Shown here: positions 1-9,165 of the stretch, in pieces
How positions within the stretch are numbered: the first letter of the stretch is position 1
Layout of the letters: the number at the start of each line of letters is the position of its first letter
NCBI GenBank assembly: GCA_000799755.1
Contig: JUHI01000001.1
Coordinates: forward strand, 620,001 to 684,000
DNA from: Martinezella tropici
GTDB taxonomy: Bacteria > Pseudomonadota > Alphaproteobacteria > Rhizobiales > Rhizobiaceae
Direction of reading: 5' to 3'
Length of the DNA stretch: 64,000 nt
Notes under the pieces: generated by a model
What the model was told of the DNA's origin: nothing
What the model saw: only the letters and a program-made list of their open reading frames with translations
Databases searched by the model: none
Position numbers and translations under genes: made by a program

Positions 1-2475
1 AATGAGTTCGCCCACTCCATCGAAATCGAGCGATATGAAGGGATCATGCTCGATGATGCCTTTGCGCTGGTAGGTGGGGATGAAGGAGGCCGCGTCGTCG
101 CGTGACATGCCAAAGGTGGTCTGGGTCAGGTCGTTCGTGCCGAAGGAGAAGAATTCAGCCGCCTCGGCGATGATATGGGCACGCAATGCAGCGCGCGGCA
201 GCTCGATCATCGTGCCGACGAGATAATCGATCTTCATCTTCGCTTCGGTCATCACGGCGCGCGCCACCTCGTCGATGCGTGCCTTGACGTAATCCAGCTC
301 GGAGCGCAGGCCGACGAGCGGCACCATGATCTCAGGCACGACAGCCGCTCCCGTCTCGCGCGCGGCGAGAACAGCAGCTTCGAAAATCGCGCGGGCCTGC
401 ATCTCGACGATCTCGGGATAGGAAATCGCCAACCGGCAGCCGCGATGGCCGAGCATGGGATTGAACTCGTGCAGCGCGTCAACGCGCTGGCGCAGGGCGG
501 CCGCCTCCATACCCATGCTCACAGCCACTTCGGCGATCTCCTCATCCGTCTTCGGCAGGAATTCATGCAGCGGCGGATCGAGCAAGCGGATGGTGACCGG
601 CAGCCCATGCATGATGGTGAACAGGCCGGTGAAATCGAGGCGCTGCATCGGCATGAGCTTGGCAAGGGCGGCGCGGCGCCCCTCCTCGTCCTCCGCGAGG
701 ATCATCTCGCGCATCACATGGATGCGATCGCCTTCGAAGAACATGTGCTCGGTGCGACAAAGGCCGATGCCTTCGGCGCCGAAGGAGCGAGCAGCGCGTG
801 CGTCGGCCGGAGTGTCGGCATTGGTGCGCACCGTCATGCGCCGCGAGCGGTCGGCCCACGCCATGATCCTACCGAAATCGCCCGAAAGCTCCGGCTGGAT
901 CATCGGCACCTCGCCCTTGAGCACCTGACCGGTGGAGCCGTCGATCGTAACGATATCGCCCTTCTTCAAGGTGACACCGACGCCGATCAGCTTTTCGTTG
1001 CGCATGTCGATACGCATGGTGCCGGCGCCGACGACGCAGGGAATGCCCATGCCGCGGGCGACCACAGCTGCATGGCTGGTCATGCCGCCGCGCGTGGTGA
1101 GGATCGCTTCGGCGGCGTGCATCCCGTGAATGTCTTCCGGGCTGGTCTCGATCCGCACGAGGATGGCCTTGCGACCTTCCTCTTCGGCGAGAATAGCCTC
1201 TTCCGCCGTGAAAACGATCTCGCCGGTCGCAGCACCCGGGGATGCGGGCAGGCCGGAGCCGATGACTTCGCGGCGGGCGCGCGGGTCGATCGTCGGATGC
1301 AGCAGCTGATCCAGCGTCGACGGCTCGATGCGTGACACCGCTTCGTCCTCCGTAATCAGTCCCTCGTCGACCATATCGACGGCGATCTTCATTGCCGCCT
1401 TGGTGGTCCGCTTGCCGCTGCGGGTCTGGAGCATCCAGAGCTTGCCGCGCTCGATGGTGAATTCCAGATCCTGAACATCGCGGTAATGCGCTTCGAGCCG
1501 CGCACAGATGTCACGAAACTCGGCAAAGGCTTCCGGCATCAGCTTTTCCATCGACGGCTTATCGTAGCCGGATGCGAGGCGTGCGGCCTCCGTAATGCTC
1601 TGTGGCGTACGGATGCCGGCAACGACATCCTCTCCCTGCGCATTGACGAGGAATTCGCCGTAAAGCTCCTTCTCGCCGGTCGACGGGTTGCGGGTGAAGG
1701 CAACACCGGTCGCCGATGAATTGCCGAGATTGCCGAACACCATTGCCTGAATATTAACGGCCGTTCCCCATGCCTCGGGAATATTGTGCAATTGGCGATA
1801 GGTAACGGCGCGGGCGTTCATCCAGCTCGCAAAGACCGCACCGACGGCGCCCCAGAGTTGAACCTCCGGCTCCTGTGGAAAGGCTTCGCCCAGCTCTTCC
1901 TCGATGACGGTCTTGTAGATCGAAACGACGTGCTGCCATTCGACGGCCGTCAGATCGGTATCGAACTCATGACCGAACCGCGCCTTCTCATCCTCCAGGA
2001 TCTCTTCGAAAACCTCGTTGTCAAGGCCCATGACGACATCGGCATACATCTGGATGAAGCGGCGATAGCTGTCCCAGGCAAAACGGGCATCGCCGGCATC
2101 GTGGCCGAGCGCCTGAACGGTGGCGTCGTTGAGACCGAGATTGAGGACGGTATCCATCATGCCGGGCATCGAGGCGCGCCCGCCAGAGCGCACGGACACC
2201 AGCAATGGACGCTCGGTATCGCCGAACCTACGCCCGGCGATGGCCTCCATCCGCTGCAGCCCTCGCATGACCTGCGGTTTCAGCTCCTCGGGGATCTTGC
2301 GGCCGTTCTTGTAGTAGAAAGTGCAGACGTCGCTGACGATCGTCAGGCCCGGCGGAACCGGGAGGCCGAGATTGCACATTTCAGCAAGATTCGCGCCCTT
2401 GCCGCCGAGCCGCTCAAAATCTGCTGCGCTCCCTTCGGCCTTCCCGTCGCCGAATGTGTAGACCCAATTCGTCAT
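1..2475 (-). CDS. ppdK: Pyruvate, phosphate dikinase (C-terminus cut by window edge)
   Basis: PPDK interconverts pyruvate, ATP and Pi with PEP, AMP and PPi in the cytoplasm. The visible 825 residues begin MTNWVYTFGDGKAEGS and run off the left edge, so about 60-70 residues are missing relative to the usual 880-900. The N-terminal nucleotide-binding domain has GGKGANLAEM near residue 25 and SVRSGGRASMPGMMDTVLNL near 95. The swivelling phosphohistidine domain carries GGMTSHAAVVARGMG, with the phosphorylated His at about residue 468. The start of the PEP-binding barrel follows (GLCRTEHMFF), but the catalytic Cys near the extreme C-terminus lies outside the window. The start is the only Met in frame that gives a normal family N-terminus. 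A hairpin separates it from the upstream CorC-like gene, so it is probably transcribed alone. Confidence 0.97.
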   Translation of the reverse strand, partial: MTNWVYTFGDGKAEGSAADFERLGGKGANLAEMCNLGLPVPPGLTIVSDVCTFYYKNGRKIPEELKPQVMRGLQRMEAIAGRRFGDTERPLLVSVRSGGRASMPGMMDTVLNLGLNDATVQALGHDAGDARFAWDSYRRFIQMYADVVMGLDNEVFEEILEDEKARFGHEFDTDLTAVEWQHVVSIYKTVIEEELGEAFPQEPEVQLWGAVGAVFASWMNARAVTYRQLHNIPEAWGTAVNIQAMVFGNLGNSSATGVAFTRNPSTGEKELYGEFLVNAQGEDVVAGIRTPQSITEAARLASGYDKPSMEKLMPEAFAEFRDICARLEAHYRDVQDLEFTIERGKLWMLQTRSGKRTTKAAMKIAVDMVDEGLITEDEAVSRIEPSTLDQLLHPTIDPRARREVIGSGLPASPGAATGEIVFTAEEAILAEEEGRKAILVRIETSPEDIHGMHAAEAILTTRGGMTSHAAVVARGMGIPCVVGAGTMRIDMRNEKLIGVGVTLKKGDIVTIDGSTGQVLKGEVPMIQPELSGDFGRIMAWADRSRRMTVRTNADTPADARAARSFGAEGIGLCRTEHMFFEGDRIHVMREMILAEDEEGRRAALAKLMPMQRLDFTGLFTIMHGLPVTIRLLDPPLHEFLPKTDEEIAEVAVSMGMEAAALRQRVDALHEFNPMLGHRGCRLAISYPEIVEMQARAIFEAAVLAARETGAAVVPEIMVPLVGLRSELDYVKARIDEVARAVMTEAKMKIDYLVGTMIELPRAALRAHIIAEAAEFFSFGTNDLTQTTFGMSRDDAASFIPTYQRKGIIEHDPFISLDFDGVGELI

Positions 2476-2569
2476 TGTCTCCGTCCAACTCCTCCGGTTG
2501 AACTTAATTCATTGAGCCACAAATGAAAATCGAGAAATATGGCAAAATGTTGCGCTGCACAATAAATAT

Positions 2570-2623
2570 GACCCGGAGCTTTCCGATTTCAATCGATTGA
2601 TGGAAATCAGGAGCTTCCGGGTC
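2570..2623 (-). terminator. Long imperfect hairpin, probable terminator
   Basis: Two arms of roughly 26 and 30 bases, GACCCGGAGC... and ...GCTTCCGGGTC, pair with a few bulges around a short loop. It lies 20 bases past the stop of the CorC-like gene and before the ppdK start, both on the minus strand. On that strand it is followed by a modest AT-rich stretch rather than a clean U-run, so termination is inferred. Confidence 0.5.
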
Positions 2624-2643
2624 GTGCTTGGCAACGAAGATGG

Positions 2644-3969
2644 CTAGGCCTGCGGCTCGCGCTGGGCCAGGATCTTGTCGATGCGCATGCCGTCGAGATC
2701 GACGATCTCGAAACGCCAGCCGCCGAAGGAGAAGCTTTCGCCCACCTCGGGCAGATGACCAAGCTGGTAGAGCGCAAAACCTGCAAGCGTGTGGAAATTG
2801 ACGTCCTCTTCGCCCACACGCAGACCGAGCCGCGCAAAGGCGTCGTAGACCGGCATCATGCCTTCCATCAGCAACGATCCGTCGGCGCGCTCGACGACAT
2901 CGGGCGTGTCGTTTTCCATGTCGGGCAGATCACCGGCAATGGCTTCCAGCAGATCCGTCTGCGTCACAATGCCTTCCAGGCTGCCATATTCGTCAATGAC
3001 CATCGCGAGGCGGACGGGCGCGCGCTTGAAGTTTTCAAGCACCTTGAAGACGGCGGTCGATTCATGAACGACCAAGGGCTGGCGGATGACGGCCATCGGA
3101 TTGAGCCGCTCGCCGTTCAGCAGCTGATCGAGAAGATCTTTCTTCAGGATCATGCCGATTGGCTCGTCGATCGATCCGCGCGCGACTAAAAGCTGTTCGA
3201 AGCGGCTCTCGCGAATGGTTTTCTGCATTTCCTCCGGCGTGTCGTCGGCGTCGATCCAATCGACCTCCAGCCGCGGCGTCATGATGTCGGAGACATCTCG
3301 GTCGCCGATGTTGAAAACGCGTTCGACCAGATCCTGCTGCGCTTGCTCCAGCAGGCCCGCTTCCTGGCTTTCGGCGATCAGGAGCTTGATCTCGGCAGGC
3401 GAATGCAACGAACCCTCGCCCGCACCGGGGCGCAGGCCAAAGAGACGAAGGACGAGATTACCGAGACCGTTGAGCACGGTGATTGCCGGGCGCAGCAGGA
3501 AGAGAAACAGGCCGAGCGGCCGCACGACGCCGAGCGCGGTGCCTTCGCTGCGCTGCAGGGCCAGGCTCTTCGGCGCCAGCTCGCCAAGGACGATATGAAG
3601 CGCCGTGATGATGATGAAGGAGATGGCGACGGCGATGGCATGCGACCCGGCCGCAGCCCATGTCCCGGGGAGAAAATCGAGCAGCGGCTCGAGCAGATGA
3701 GCAAGGGCAGGCTCGCCGACCCAGCCGAGGGCGAGCGACGAAATGGTGATGCCGAGCTGCGTGGCCGCGAGATTGGCGTCGAGATTGTCGACCGCCTTCT
3801 GCAGGGCCTTGGAATTCATCCGCCCTTCGGCGACGAGCTCCGTCACGCGGCTGCGGCGGACGGAAACGAGAGAGAACTCGGCCGCAACGAAAAAGCCGTT
3901 GGCAGCGACGAGCAGCAATACGGCGAGTATTCCGAGGAAATCGAAAACACCGCCAGTCGAGCCAGACAT
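2644..3969 (-). CDS. CorC/HlyC-type membrane protein (DUF21 + CBS pair + CorC domain)
   Basis: This 441-residue protein has the order of the CNNM/CorC 'hemolysin-like' family: a DUF21 membrane domain (about residues 5-200, several hydrophobic segments starting FDFLGILAVLLLVAANGFFV), two CBS motifs (about 215-335, including MTPRLEVDWIDADD and VVHESTAVFKVLENF), and a C-terminal CorC_HlyC domain (about 350-435). Family members act in magnesium/cobalt export or tolerance; a hemolytic role is historical naming and is not supported here. The start MSGSTGGVFDFLG places the first membrane segment right at the N-terminus, as expected. The transported ion cannot be told from sequence. Confidence 0.9.
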   Translation of the reverse strand: MSGSTGGVFDFLGILAVLLLVAANGFFVAAEFSLVSVRRSRVTELVAEGRMNSKALQKAVDNLDANLAATQLGITISSLALGWVGEPALAHLLEPLLDFLPGTWAAAGSHAIAVAISFIIITALHIVLGELAPKSLALQRSEGTALGVVRPLGLFLFLLRPAITVLNGLGNLVLRLFGLRPGAGEGSLHSPAEIKLLIAESQEAGLLEQAQQDLVERVFNIGDRDVSDIMTPRLEVDWIDADDTPEEMQKTIRESRFEQLLVARGSIDEPIGMILKKDLLDQLLNGERLNPMAVIRQPLVVHESTAVFKVLENFKRAPVRLAMVIDEYGSLEGIVTQTDLLEAIAGDLPDMENDTPDVVERADGSLLMEGMMPVYDAFARLGLRVGEEDVNFHTLAGFALYQLGHLPEVGESFSFGGWRFEIVDLDGMRIDKILAQREPQA

Positions 3970-4108
3970 GCGTCCCTTCCGGGCGGATCAGCGCCCCTGT
4001 TGTTGATTTAGAGGTGACGCTAGCACGCTTTGATGATGCACGGCAGGCGACACGGCAATTTCTTGTCGAAACGAGAACAGTTTTCACAATCCTTGCGCGG
4101 AATTGCTC

Positions 4109-7100
4109 TCAGGCGATTTCGCGCAGCCGTTCGGCGGTTTGCAGATCGACGGAAACGAGCTGTGAGACGCCCTGTTCCGCCATCGTCACCCCGAAGAGGC
4201 GATTCATGCGGGCCATGGTGATCGGATTGTGGGTGATGACCACGAAGCGGGTTTCGGTGGAGGCCGCCATCTCGTCCATGAGGTTGCAGTAGCGCTCGAC
4301 ATTGTGGTCATCGAGCGGCGCATCCACTTCGTCCAGAACGCAGATCGGCGCGGGATTGGTGAGGAACACCGCAAAGATCAACGCCATGGCCGTCAGCGCC
4401 TGCTCGCCGCCCGAAAGCAGCGTCATGGTCTGCGGCTTCTTGCCCGGTGGGCGGGCGAGGATTTCCAGGCCAGCTTCCAGGGGATCATCCGACTCGATGA
4501 GCTGCAGTTCCGCCGTGCCGCCGCCGAAAAGATGGGTGAACAGCCGCTGGAACTGCGCATTGACGATATCGAAGGCGACGATCAGACGTTCGCGGCCCTC
4601 GCGGTTCAGGCTCTGGATTGCGCCGCGCAGCTTCCGGATGGCGTCGATGACGTCATCGCGCTCCTTGATCAGCGCCTGCAGCCGTTCCGTCAGCTCCTTG
4701 CTCTCCTCTTCGGCGCGCAGATTAACCGCACCGAGACGCTCCCGCTCGATCTTCAGCCGCTCCAGTTCACGCTCGACCTCGCGAAGGTCAGGCACGTTTT
4801 GCGACGCCGAAAGGCCGGTCAGGCGCATCGCCTCATGCGGCTCGACATTGAGGGACTGGCGGATGCGCAATTCGCTTTCCTGCCGGCGTTCACGGGCAGA
4901 GACCAGCCGCTCCTCGACGCGGCCACGCTTTTCGCGGCTTTCCGCCAATTCGGAGAGCGCAGTCGCCGCATGACGATCGGCCTCGCGCTGAACCATCTCG
5001 GCTTCGGCGAGGCGGTCGGCGGCTTGACGGCGCGCTTCCTCGGCCTTCTGCAGCTCGTTCATCAAGGCACGACGCTTGTCGTCGAATTCATCGGGGGCGA
5101 GATCGAGTTCGGTGGCTTCCTCGCGCGCTTCCTCTTCGCGGTCACGCAGCGTCTGAATGTGTTCCTCGGCACTGACAGCACGCTGGCGCCAGGTGTCGCG
5201 CTCCTGCCGGATGGCGAGGAGACGGCGCTGACGCGCCTCGTTCTCACGGTTCAAACCCTCATGGCGGGCACGGGCTTCAGCCAGAACGCCACGATCCGTC
5301 GCGACTTCGGCCTGCTGGTCACGCAGCTTCAGGTCGATGGCGTCGAGATTCGGCGCATCCTCCAGCTCGATGCGGGCATTTTCATCCTGCATGGCCACAT
5401 CTTCCAGCTGCTCTTGCAGCCGGCTGACGGCCTCGACGATCACGTCGCGGCGGCGGATGAGGTCGCCGGAAGCGCGTTCCGCGGCGGCGAGCGCTTCCCG
5501 CGCCTCGGCCAGATGCCGGGCGGCAAGGCGGCTGGCGTCGCGAGCGGTCGCCAAGCGGCCCTCTTCACCTCGGATTGCATTGGCGGCAGCCGAAAGGCGC
5601 TCCTCGGCCTCGGCAAGCACATCGCGGGCAAACTCTGCTTCGGCTTCCAGCTCGGAAAGGCGGTTCTTTTGAGCGAGCCGCAGGGCAGCCGCACTCGGCG
5701 CATCAGCACCGGTGACATGACCGTCCCAGCGGAACACGGCGCCATCCTTCGTCACCAGCCGTTGACCCGGCTTCAGCTCCGGCATCAGCCTCAGAGCGTC
5801 TTGAGCCGAAACGATGCCGATCTGGCGCAGGCGTCGCGTCAGCGCCGCCGGTGCGCCGACATGGGTAATCAGAGGGGAGACGCCCTCCGGCAAGGCCGGA
5901 TCGTTGCCGCCGCTGCCATTGTCGGACCAATAGACCGGCGCCCCGGAATCGAGCGAGGATTCCAGATCGTCGCCGAGCGCGGCACCGAGCGCGGTCTCGA
6001 AGCCTCGGTCGACGCGCAACTCCTCGGCCACGGGCGAAAAGGCACCGGACGTATCGCCGGCCGCCAGCATCTTGGAAATGGTCCGAGCCTCGGTTTCGAG
6101 CGCATTCACCCGCGCCCGCGCCTGCTCGACCGGTCCACGCGACAACGCCTCGGTTTCACGCGCCTTGGCGAGAACGGCTTCGACACGCTGAATCTCACCT
6201 TCCGCATCCGCAACGACATTTTCTGCCGTCTCGACCATGTCGCGCTTTTCGCTTGGGTCGGGCAGATCGGCCATCTTCCCGTCGATGGCGGCAAGCTCCG
6301 CGTTCGCTTCGCTGGCCTGCCGCTCAAGCCGCATCTTGCGATCGGCGAGATCGCGTATGGCTCGCTCCAGCTGATTGCGGCCGGCTGCGGCTTCGGCGCG
6401 CTCTGCGGTCAGGGCGGTAAAGACCCGCTCACTGTCGGCGAGCTTGGCAGCGGCTTCTTCAAAGGCGAGACGCGTCTCCTCGGCAAGCCTGCCTGAGTCG
6501 GCGAGGATATCTGTGAGATCGGCTTCTTCGACGTCCAGCCTTGCGAGGACGGAGGCGTTGTCGGCAACCAGACGCTGTTCGCGGCTGATATCCTCGGCGA
6601 GCTGCGCCAGACGGCGGATCAGCTCATCGCGGCGGCGCAGGATGCGATTGACGTCTTCTTCCAGCTGCGAGCGGGCGATCTGCAGGCGCTGCAGGGCGGC
6701 GGCGGCCTTCGCCTCGTCGTCGCGCAGTTCCGGTAGCTTGAAGCTGGCAATGCCCTGAGCCTTTGCCGCCTCCATCTGGATCTGCGCCTTTTCGGCGACC
6801 AGCACCGTTGCCTGGTTGAGTGCGCTATCGGCTTCGGCTTCGGCCTCCTTGGCCTGCACCCAGCGGATATGCAGCAACATGGCCTCGCGGGCGCGGATAT
6901 CGGCCGAGAGCATCTTGAAGCGGTTGGCCTGCCGCGCCTGACGCTTCAGGCTTTCGATCTGGCTTTCGAGCTGCGACGTCACATCGTCAAGCCGCTCGAG
7001 ATTGCTTTCGGCGGCGCGCAGACGAAGCTCGGCTTCATGCCGGCGCGAATGCAGGCCGGAAATGCCCGCAGCCTCTTCCAGAAGCTGGCGGCGTGCCTGC

Positions 7101-7570
7101 GGCTTTGCCTGGATCAACTCGCCGATCCTACCCTGCCCGACCATGGAGGGCGAACGCGCGCCGGTGGAAGCATCGGCAAACAGCAGCTGCACATCCTTGG
7201 CACGGGCTTCCTTGCCGTTAATGCGATAAACGGAGCCCTGCTCGCGCTCAATGCGGCGCGTGACCTGGATTTCGTCGCTGTCGTTGAAGGCGGCAGGTGC
7301 TGTGCGATCGCTATTGTCGAGATAGAGGCCGACTTCGGCCGTGTTGCGCGCCGGACGATTCCCCGAACCGGAGAAAATCACGTCGTCCATGCCGGAGGCG
7401 CGCATGTTCTTGTAGGAATTCTCACCCATCACCCAGCGCAGGGCTTCGACAAGATTGGACTTGCCGCAGCCATTCGGGCCGACGACGCCGGTCAGACCGC
7501 GCTCGATCACGAATTCCGCCGGTTCGACGAAGGATTTGAAGCCGACAAGTCTCAGTCTGTTGAACTTCAT
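4109..7570 (-). CDS. smc: Chromosome segregation protein SMC
   Basis: SMC is the ATPase arm of the SMC-ScpAB condensin that compacts and segregates the chromosome. The 1153-residue product has Walker A GPNGCGKS at residues 31-38, a long Glu/Arg/Ala-rich coiled coil, a hinge region around 510-640, a second coiled coil, then the signature LLSGGEQ at about 1051 and Walker B ICVLDEVDAPLDD at about 1076. Length is typical. I chose MKFNRLRLVGFKSF as start (position 7570) because it matches the conserved family N-terminus; an upstream in-frame Met at 7612 would add 14 unconserved residues. A small hairpin at 7583-7603 lies just before the ribosome-binding region. Confidence 0.97.
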   Translation of the reverse strand: MKFNRLRLVGFKSFVEPAEFVIERGLTGVVGPNGCGKSNLVEALRWVMGENSYKNMRASGMDDVIFSGSGNRPARNTAEVGLYLDNSDRTAPAAFNDSDEIQVTRRIEREQGSVYRINGKEARAKDVQLLFADASTGARSPSMVGQGRIGELIQAKPQARRQLLEEAAGISGLHSRRHEAELRLRAAESNLERLDDVTSQLESQIESLKRQARQANRFKMLSADIRAREAMLLHIRWVQAKEAEAEADSALNQATVLVAEKAQIQMEAAKAQGIASFKLPELRDDEAKAAAALQRLQIARSQLEEDVNRILRRRDELIRRLAQLAEDISREQRLVADNASVLARLDVEEADLTDILADSGRLAEETRLAFEEAAAKLADSERVFTALTAERAEAAAGRNQLERAIRDLADRKMRLERQASEANAELAAIDGKMADLPDPSEKRDMVETAENVVADAEGEIQRVEAVLAKARETEALSRGPVEQARARVNALETEARTISKMLAAGDTSGAFSPVAEELRVDRGFETALGAALGDDLESSLDSGAPVYWSDNGSGGNDPALPEGVSPLITHVGAPAALTRRLRQIGIVSAQDALRLMPELKPGQRLVTKDGAVFRWDGHVTGADAPSAAALRLAQKNRLSELEAEAEFARDVLAEAEERLSAAANAIRGEEGRLATARDASRLAARHLAEAREALAAAERASGDLIRRRDVIVEAVSRLQEQLEDVAMQDENARIELEDAPNLDAIDLKLRDQQAEVATDRGVLAEARARHEGLNRENEARQRRLLAIRQERDTWRQRAVSAEEHIQTLRDREEEAREEATELDLAPDEFDDKRRALMNELQKAEEARRQAADRLAEAEMVQREADRHAATALSELAESREKRGRVEERLVSARERRQESELRIRQSLNVEPHEAMRLTGLSASQNVPDLREVERELERLKIERERLGAVNLRAEEESKELTERLQALIKERDDVIDAIRKLRGAIQSLNREGRERLIVAFDIVNAQFQRLFTHLFGGGTAELQLIESDDPLEAGLEILARPPGKKPQTMTLLSGGEQALTAMALIFAVFLTNPAPICVLDEVDAPLDDHNVERYCNLMDEMAASTETRFVVITHNPITMARMNRLFGVTMAEQGVSQLVSVDLQTAERLREIA

Positions 7571-7582
7571 AGGCAACGCCCT

Positions 7583-7603
7583 CTTCTCCCATGCGGGGAG
7601 AAG
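7583..7603 (-). other. Hairpin in smc leader next to the ribosome-binding site
   Basis: CTTCTCCC and GGGAGAAG pair perfectly (8 bp, 5-base loop). On the minus-strand transcript the stem ends about 12 bases before the smc ATG and abuts the purine-rich AGAGGG that could serve as Shine-Dalgarno. A regulatory role is inference only. Confidence 0.3.
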
Positions 7604-7662
7604 GCCGTCCACGATGCCGGCATCGGGAGCGTGATCGCTCCAGACTCGAATCTAAAGGAGGC

Positions 7663-7700
7663 AATCACAGGCGCGCAACCTCGGCCGCCCGCCTGTGATT
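7663..7700 (-). terminator. Hairpin between dsbA-like gene and smc
   Basis: AATCACAGGCG and CGCCTGTGATT form a perfect 11-bp stem with a 16-base loop, 15 bases beyond the stop codon of the DsbA-like gene. There is no U-run on the minus strand, so it may be a weak or factor-dependent terminator or an mRNA 3' stabiliser. Confidence 0.4.
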
Positions 7701-7714
7701 GAAAAAGGCGCGGA

Positions 7715-8404
7715 TCAGAGCAGGCTGTCGATAAGCTTCGACATGGCAGCAACAGACATGTCCCCTGCATAGCGCTTGCCATTGATCAGGAAGGTCGGCG
7801 TGGCATTGACGCCGAAATCCTTGGCTGCGCGTTCCCGTACTGAGTTGACATCATCCAGAAGCTTCTGGTTCGTCAAGCACTTCGTGAAGCTATCCTCAGT
7901 AAAACCAGCAAGTTTCGACATCTGCAGCAGTGCTGCGCGGCCGTCGACATCGGGCGAGGCCCAGGCGATCTGCTGCTTGAACAGCATTTCGACCATCGGC
8001 ATGTACTGCTCCTGCGGGGCGCAACGGGCGAGCATGAAGGCGGCAGCGGCACGCGGATCGAACGGGAACTCGCGGATGATGAAGAGAACCTTGCCGGTAT
8101 CGACGTATTTCTGCTTGATCGTCTCGAAGGTCGTGACCGCGAAATGCGCGCAGTGCGGGCAGGTCAGCGACATGTATTCGACGATCTTGACGGGGGCATC
8201 CTGCTTGCCGAGCGCGATTTCCGGCAGCGGGCCGGGCTTCAGCACTTCGCTCATGTTGACGTCGCCGTCAGCCGGCGGCACTTCGTCTTCTGCGGACGCG
8301 GCGGATGCGGTCTCGGCAAAGGTAGAGAACGCCACGGAAAGGGCTGCAAAGGCAGAGCCGCCCAGCAGATGGCGTTTGGTCAGGAGCATGTCGGACATCG
8401 GCAT
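7715..8404 (-). CDS. DsbA-family thiol-disulfide oxidoreductase (CPHC)
   Basis: A 229-residue exported thioredoxin-fold protein with active site C82-P-H-C85 (SLTCPHCAHF), the dithiol typical of DsbA-type oxidases and of alphaproteobacterial DsbA-like proteins. The N-terminus MPMSDMLLTKRHLLGG followed by a hydrophobic stretch and AETASA is an export signal; the KR pair loosely recalls a Tat signal but lacks the full twin-arginine motif. The C-terminal half has the cis-Pro region NATPTFLINGKRYAGD. An alternative start at position 8443 would lengthen the n-region. It presumably catalyses disulfide formation in periplasmic proteins. Between DUF721 and smc it appears as a separate transcription unit. 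Confidence 0.88.
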   Translation of the reverse strand: MPMSDMLLTKRHLLGGSAFAALSVAFSTFAETASAASAEDEVPPADGDVNMSEVLKPGPLPEIALGKQDAPVKIVEYMSLTCPHCAHFAVTTFETIKQKYVDTGKVLFIIREFPFDPRAAAAFMLARCAPQEQYMPMVEMLFKQQIAWASPDVDGRAALLQMSKLAGFTEDSFTKCLTNQKLLDDVNSVRERAAKDFGVNATPTFLINGKRYAGDMSVAAMSKLIDSLL

Positions 8405-8571
8405 AGAGTCACCCGTCGTTAAAGAGGTCTTCGAATGTTTCATGCGATATAACGGCTGCTTGCCGCTAACAAGGCACGGTTGGCCAACTTTCTTCAAAGA
8501 ATTGTGACCTGGCAAAGACAGACAACTTAAATTCTGTCCACAATCTGCAAAACCGGCGGTTTGGCCGGCTT

Positions 8572-9066
8572 CTACCTACGCTTCCAGGCCATGGCCGTGC
8601 CCAGGCGCTGAACCGCGGCCCTGATCTTCTCGTCCTCGATGCCTTCAATCATGTCAGCCAGCTTGCGCGCCGCCTCGCCCTTCAGCGGCGGCGGCGTCCG
8701 CGAGCGTCTGGATGCGACCGAGACCGGCTTCTGCACGATGCGGATCTGATTGACGGCATAAAAGCCGAAGAAGCTGTTGATGCGCTGGATGAGCTCGCCC
8801 TGTGCATGGGTCAGAAACAGCGCGCGGGCACCCTCGCAGGCAATCGTCAATACGCCGGGTTGATAGCGGTCGTCCATGCCGGGGCCCGTCCGTTTGGCCC
8901 AGGCAATCTTTTCCGGCCGTGTGCAGTCGGCGAAGTCCTCCCCGGCGATTTCGTCCCAGCAGCCGAGCAGCGTCGTGTTGATGCCGGCGCGCTTCGCCAG
9001 CACCGGATCGACGATGCCGTTGGTCAGCTCGGAAATCTGCTTCTCGCCTTTTCGGGGATAACTCAT
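8572..9066 (-). CDS. DUF721 (DciA-like) protein
   Basis: This 164-residue protein belongs to DUF721, whose DciA members are proposed loaders of the replicative helicase DnaB in bacteria lacking DnaC/DnaI. The conserved core is visible as LAKRAG..LLGCWDEIAGEDFADCTRPEKI and LTIACEGARALFLTHAQGEL..RINSFFG, followed by a short basic C-terminal extension rich in Arg and Pro (VSVASRRSRTPPP). The start MSYPRKGEKQISEL at 9066 was preferred over an upstream Met at 9162, which would overlap the mutY start region. It diverges from mutY across about 100 bp. The DciA role is a family inference. Confidence 0.82.
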   Translation of the reverse strand: MSYPRKGEKQISELTNGIVDPVLAKRAGINTTLLGCWDEIAGEDFADCTRPEKIAWAKRTGPGMDDRYQPGVLTIACEGARALFLTHAQGELIQRINSFFGFYAVNQIRIVQKPVSVASRRSRTPPPLKGEAARKLADMIEGIEDEKIRAAVQRLGTAMAWKRR

Positions 9067-9165
9067 ATCAATCGGGTTCCCGGTGCATTCTTTGTCCATT
9101 CGGGAGCTTGATCGCCCGACGCAGCTTGGCCAAGTATAGAGCACTTCCCACCGATGCGGCAAATC

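Noticed and set aside
175..1335. A 386-codon plus-strand open frame at the left end
   Set aside because: Antisense to ppdK, whose minus-strand reading carries the phosphohistidine motif.
4229..6496. A 755-codon open frame on the plus strand opposite smc
   Set aside because: Antisense to the SMC coiled-coil regions; no domain and no ribosome-binding site.
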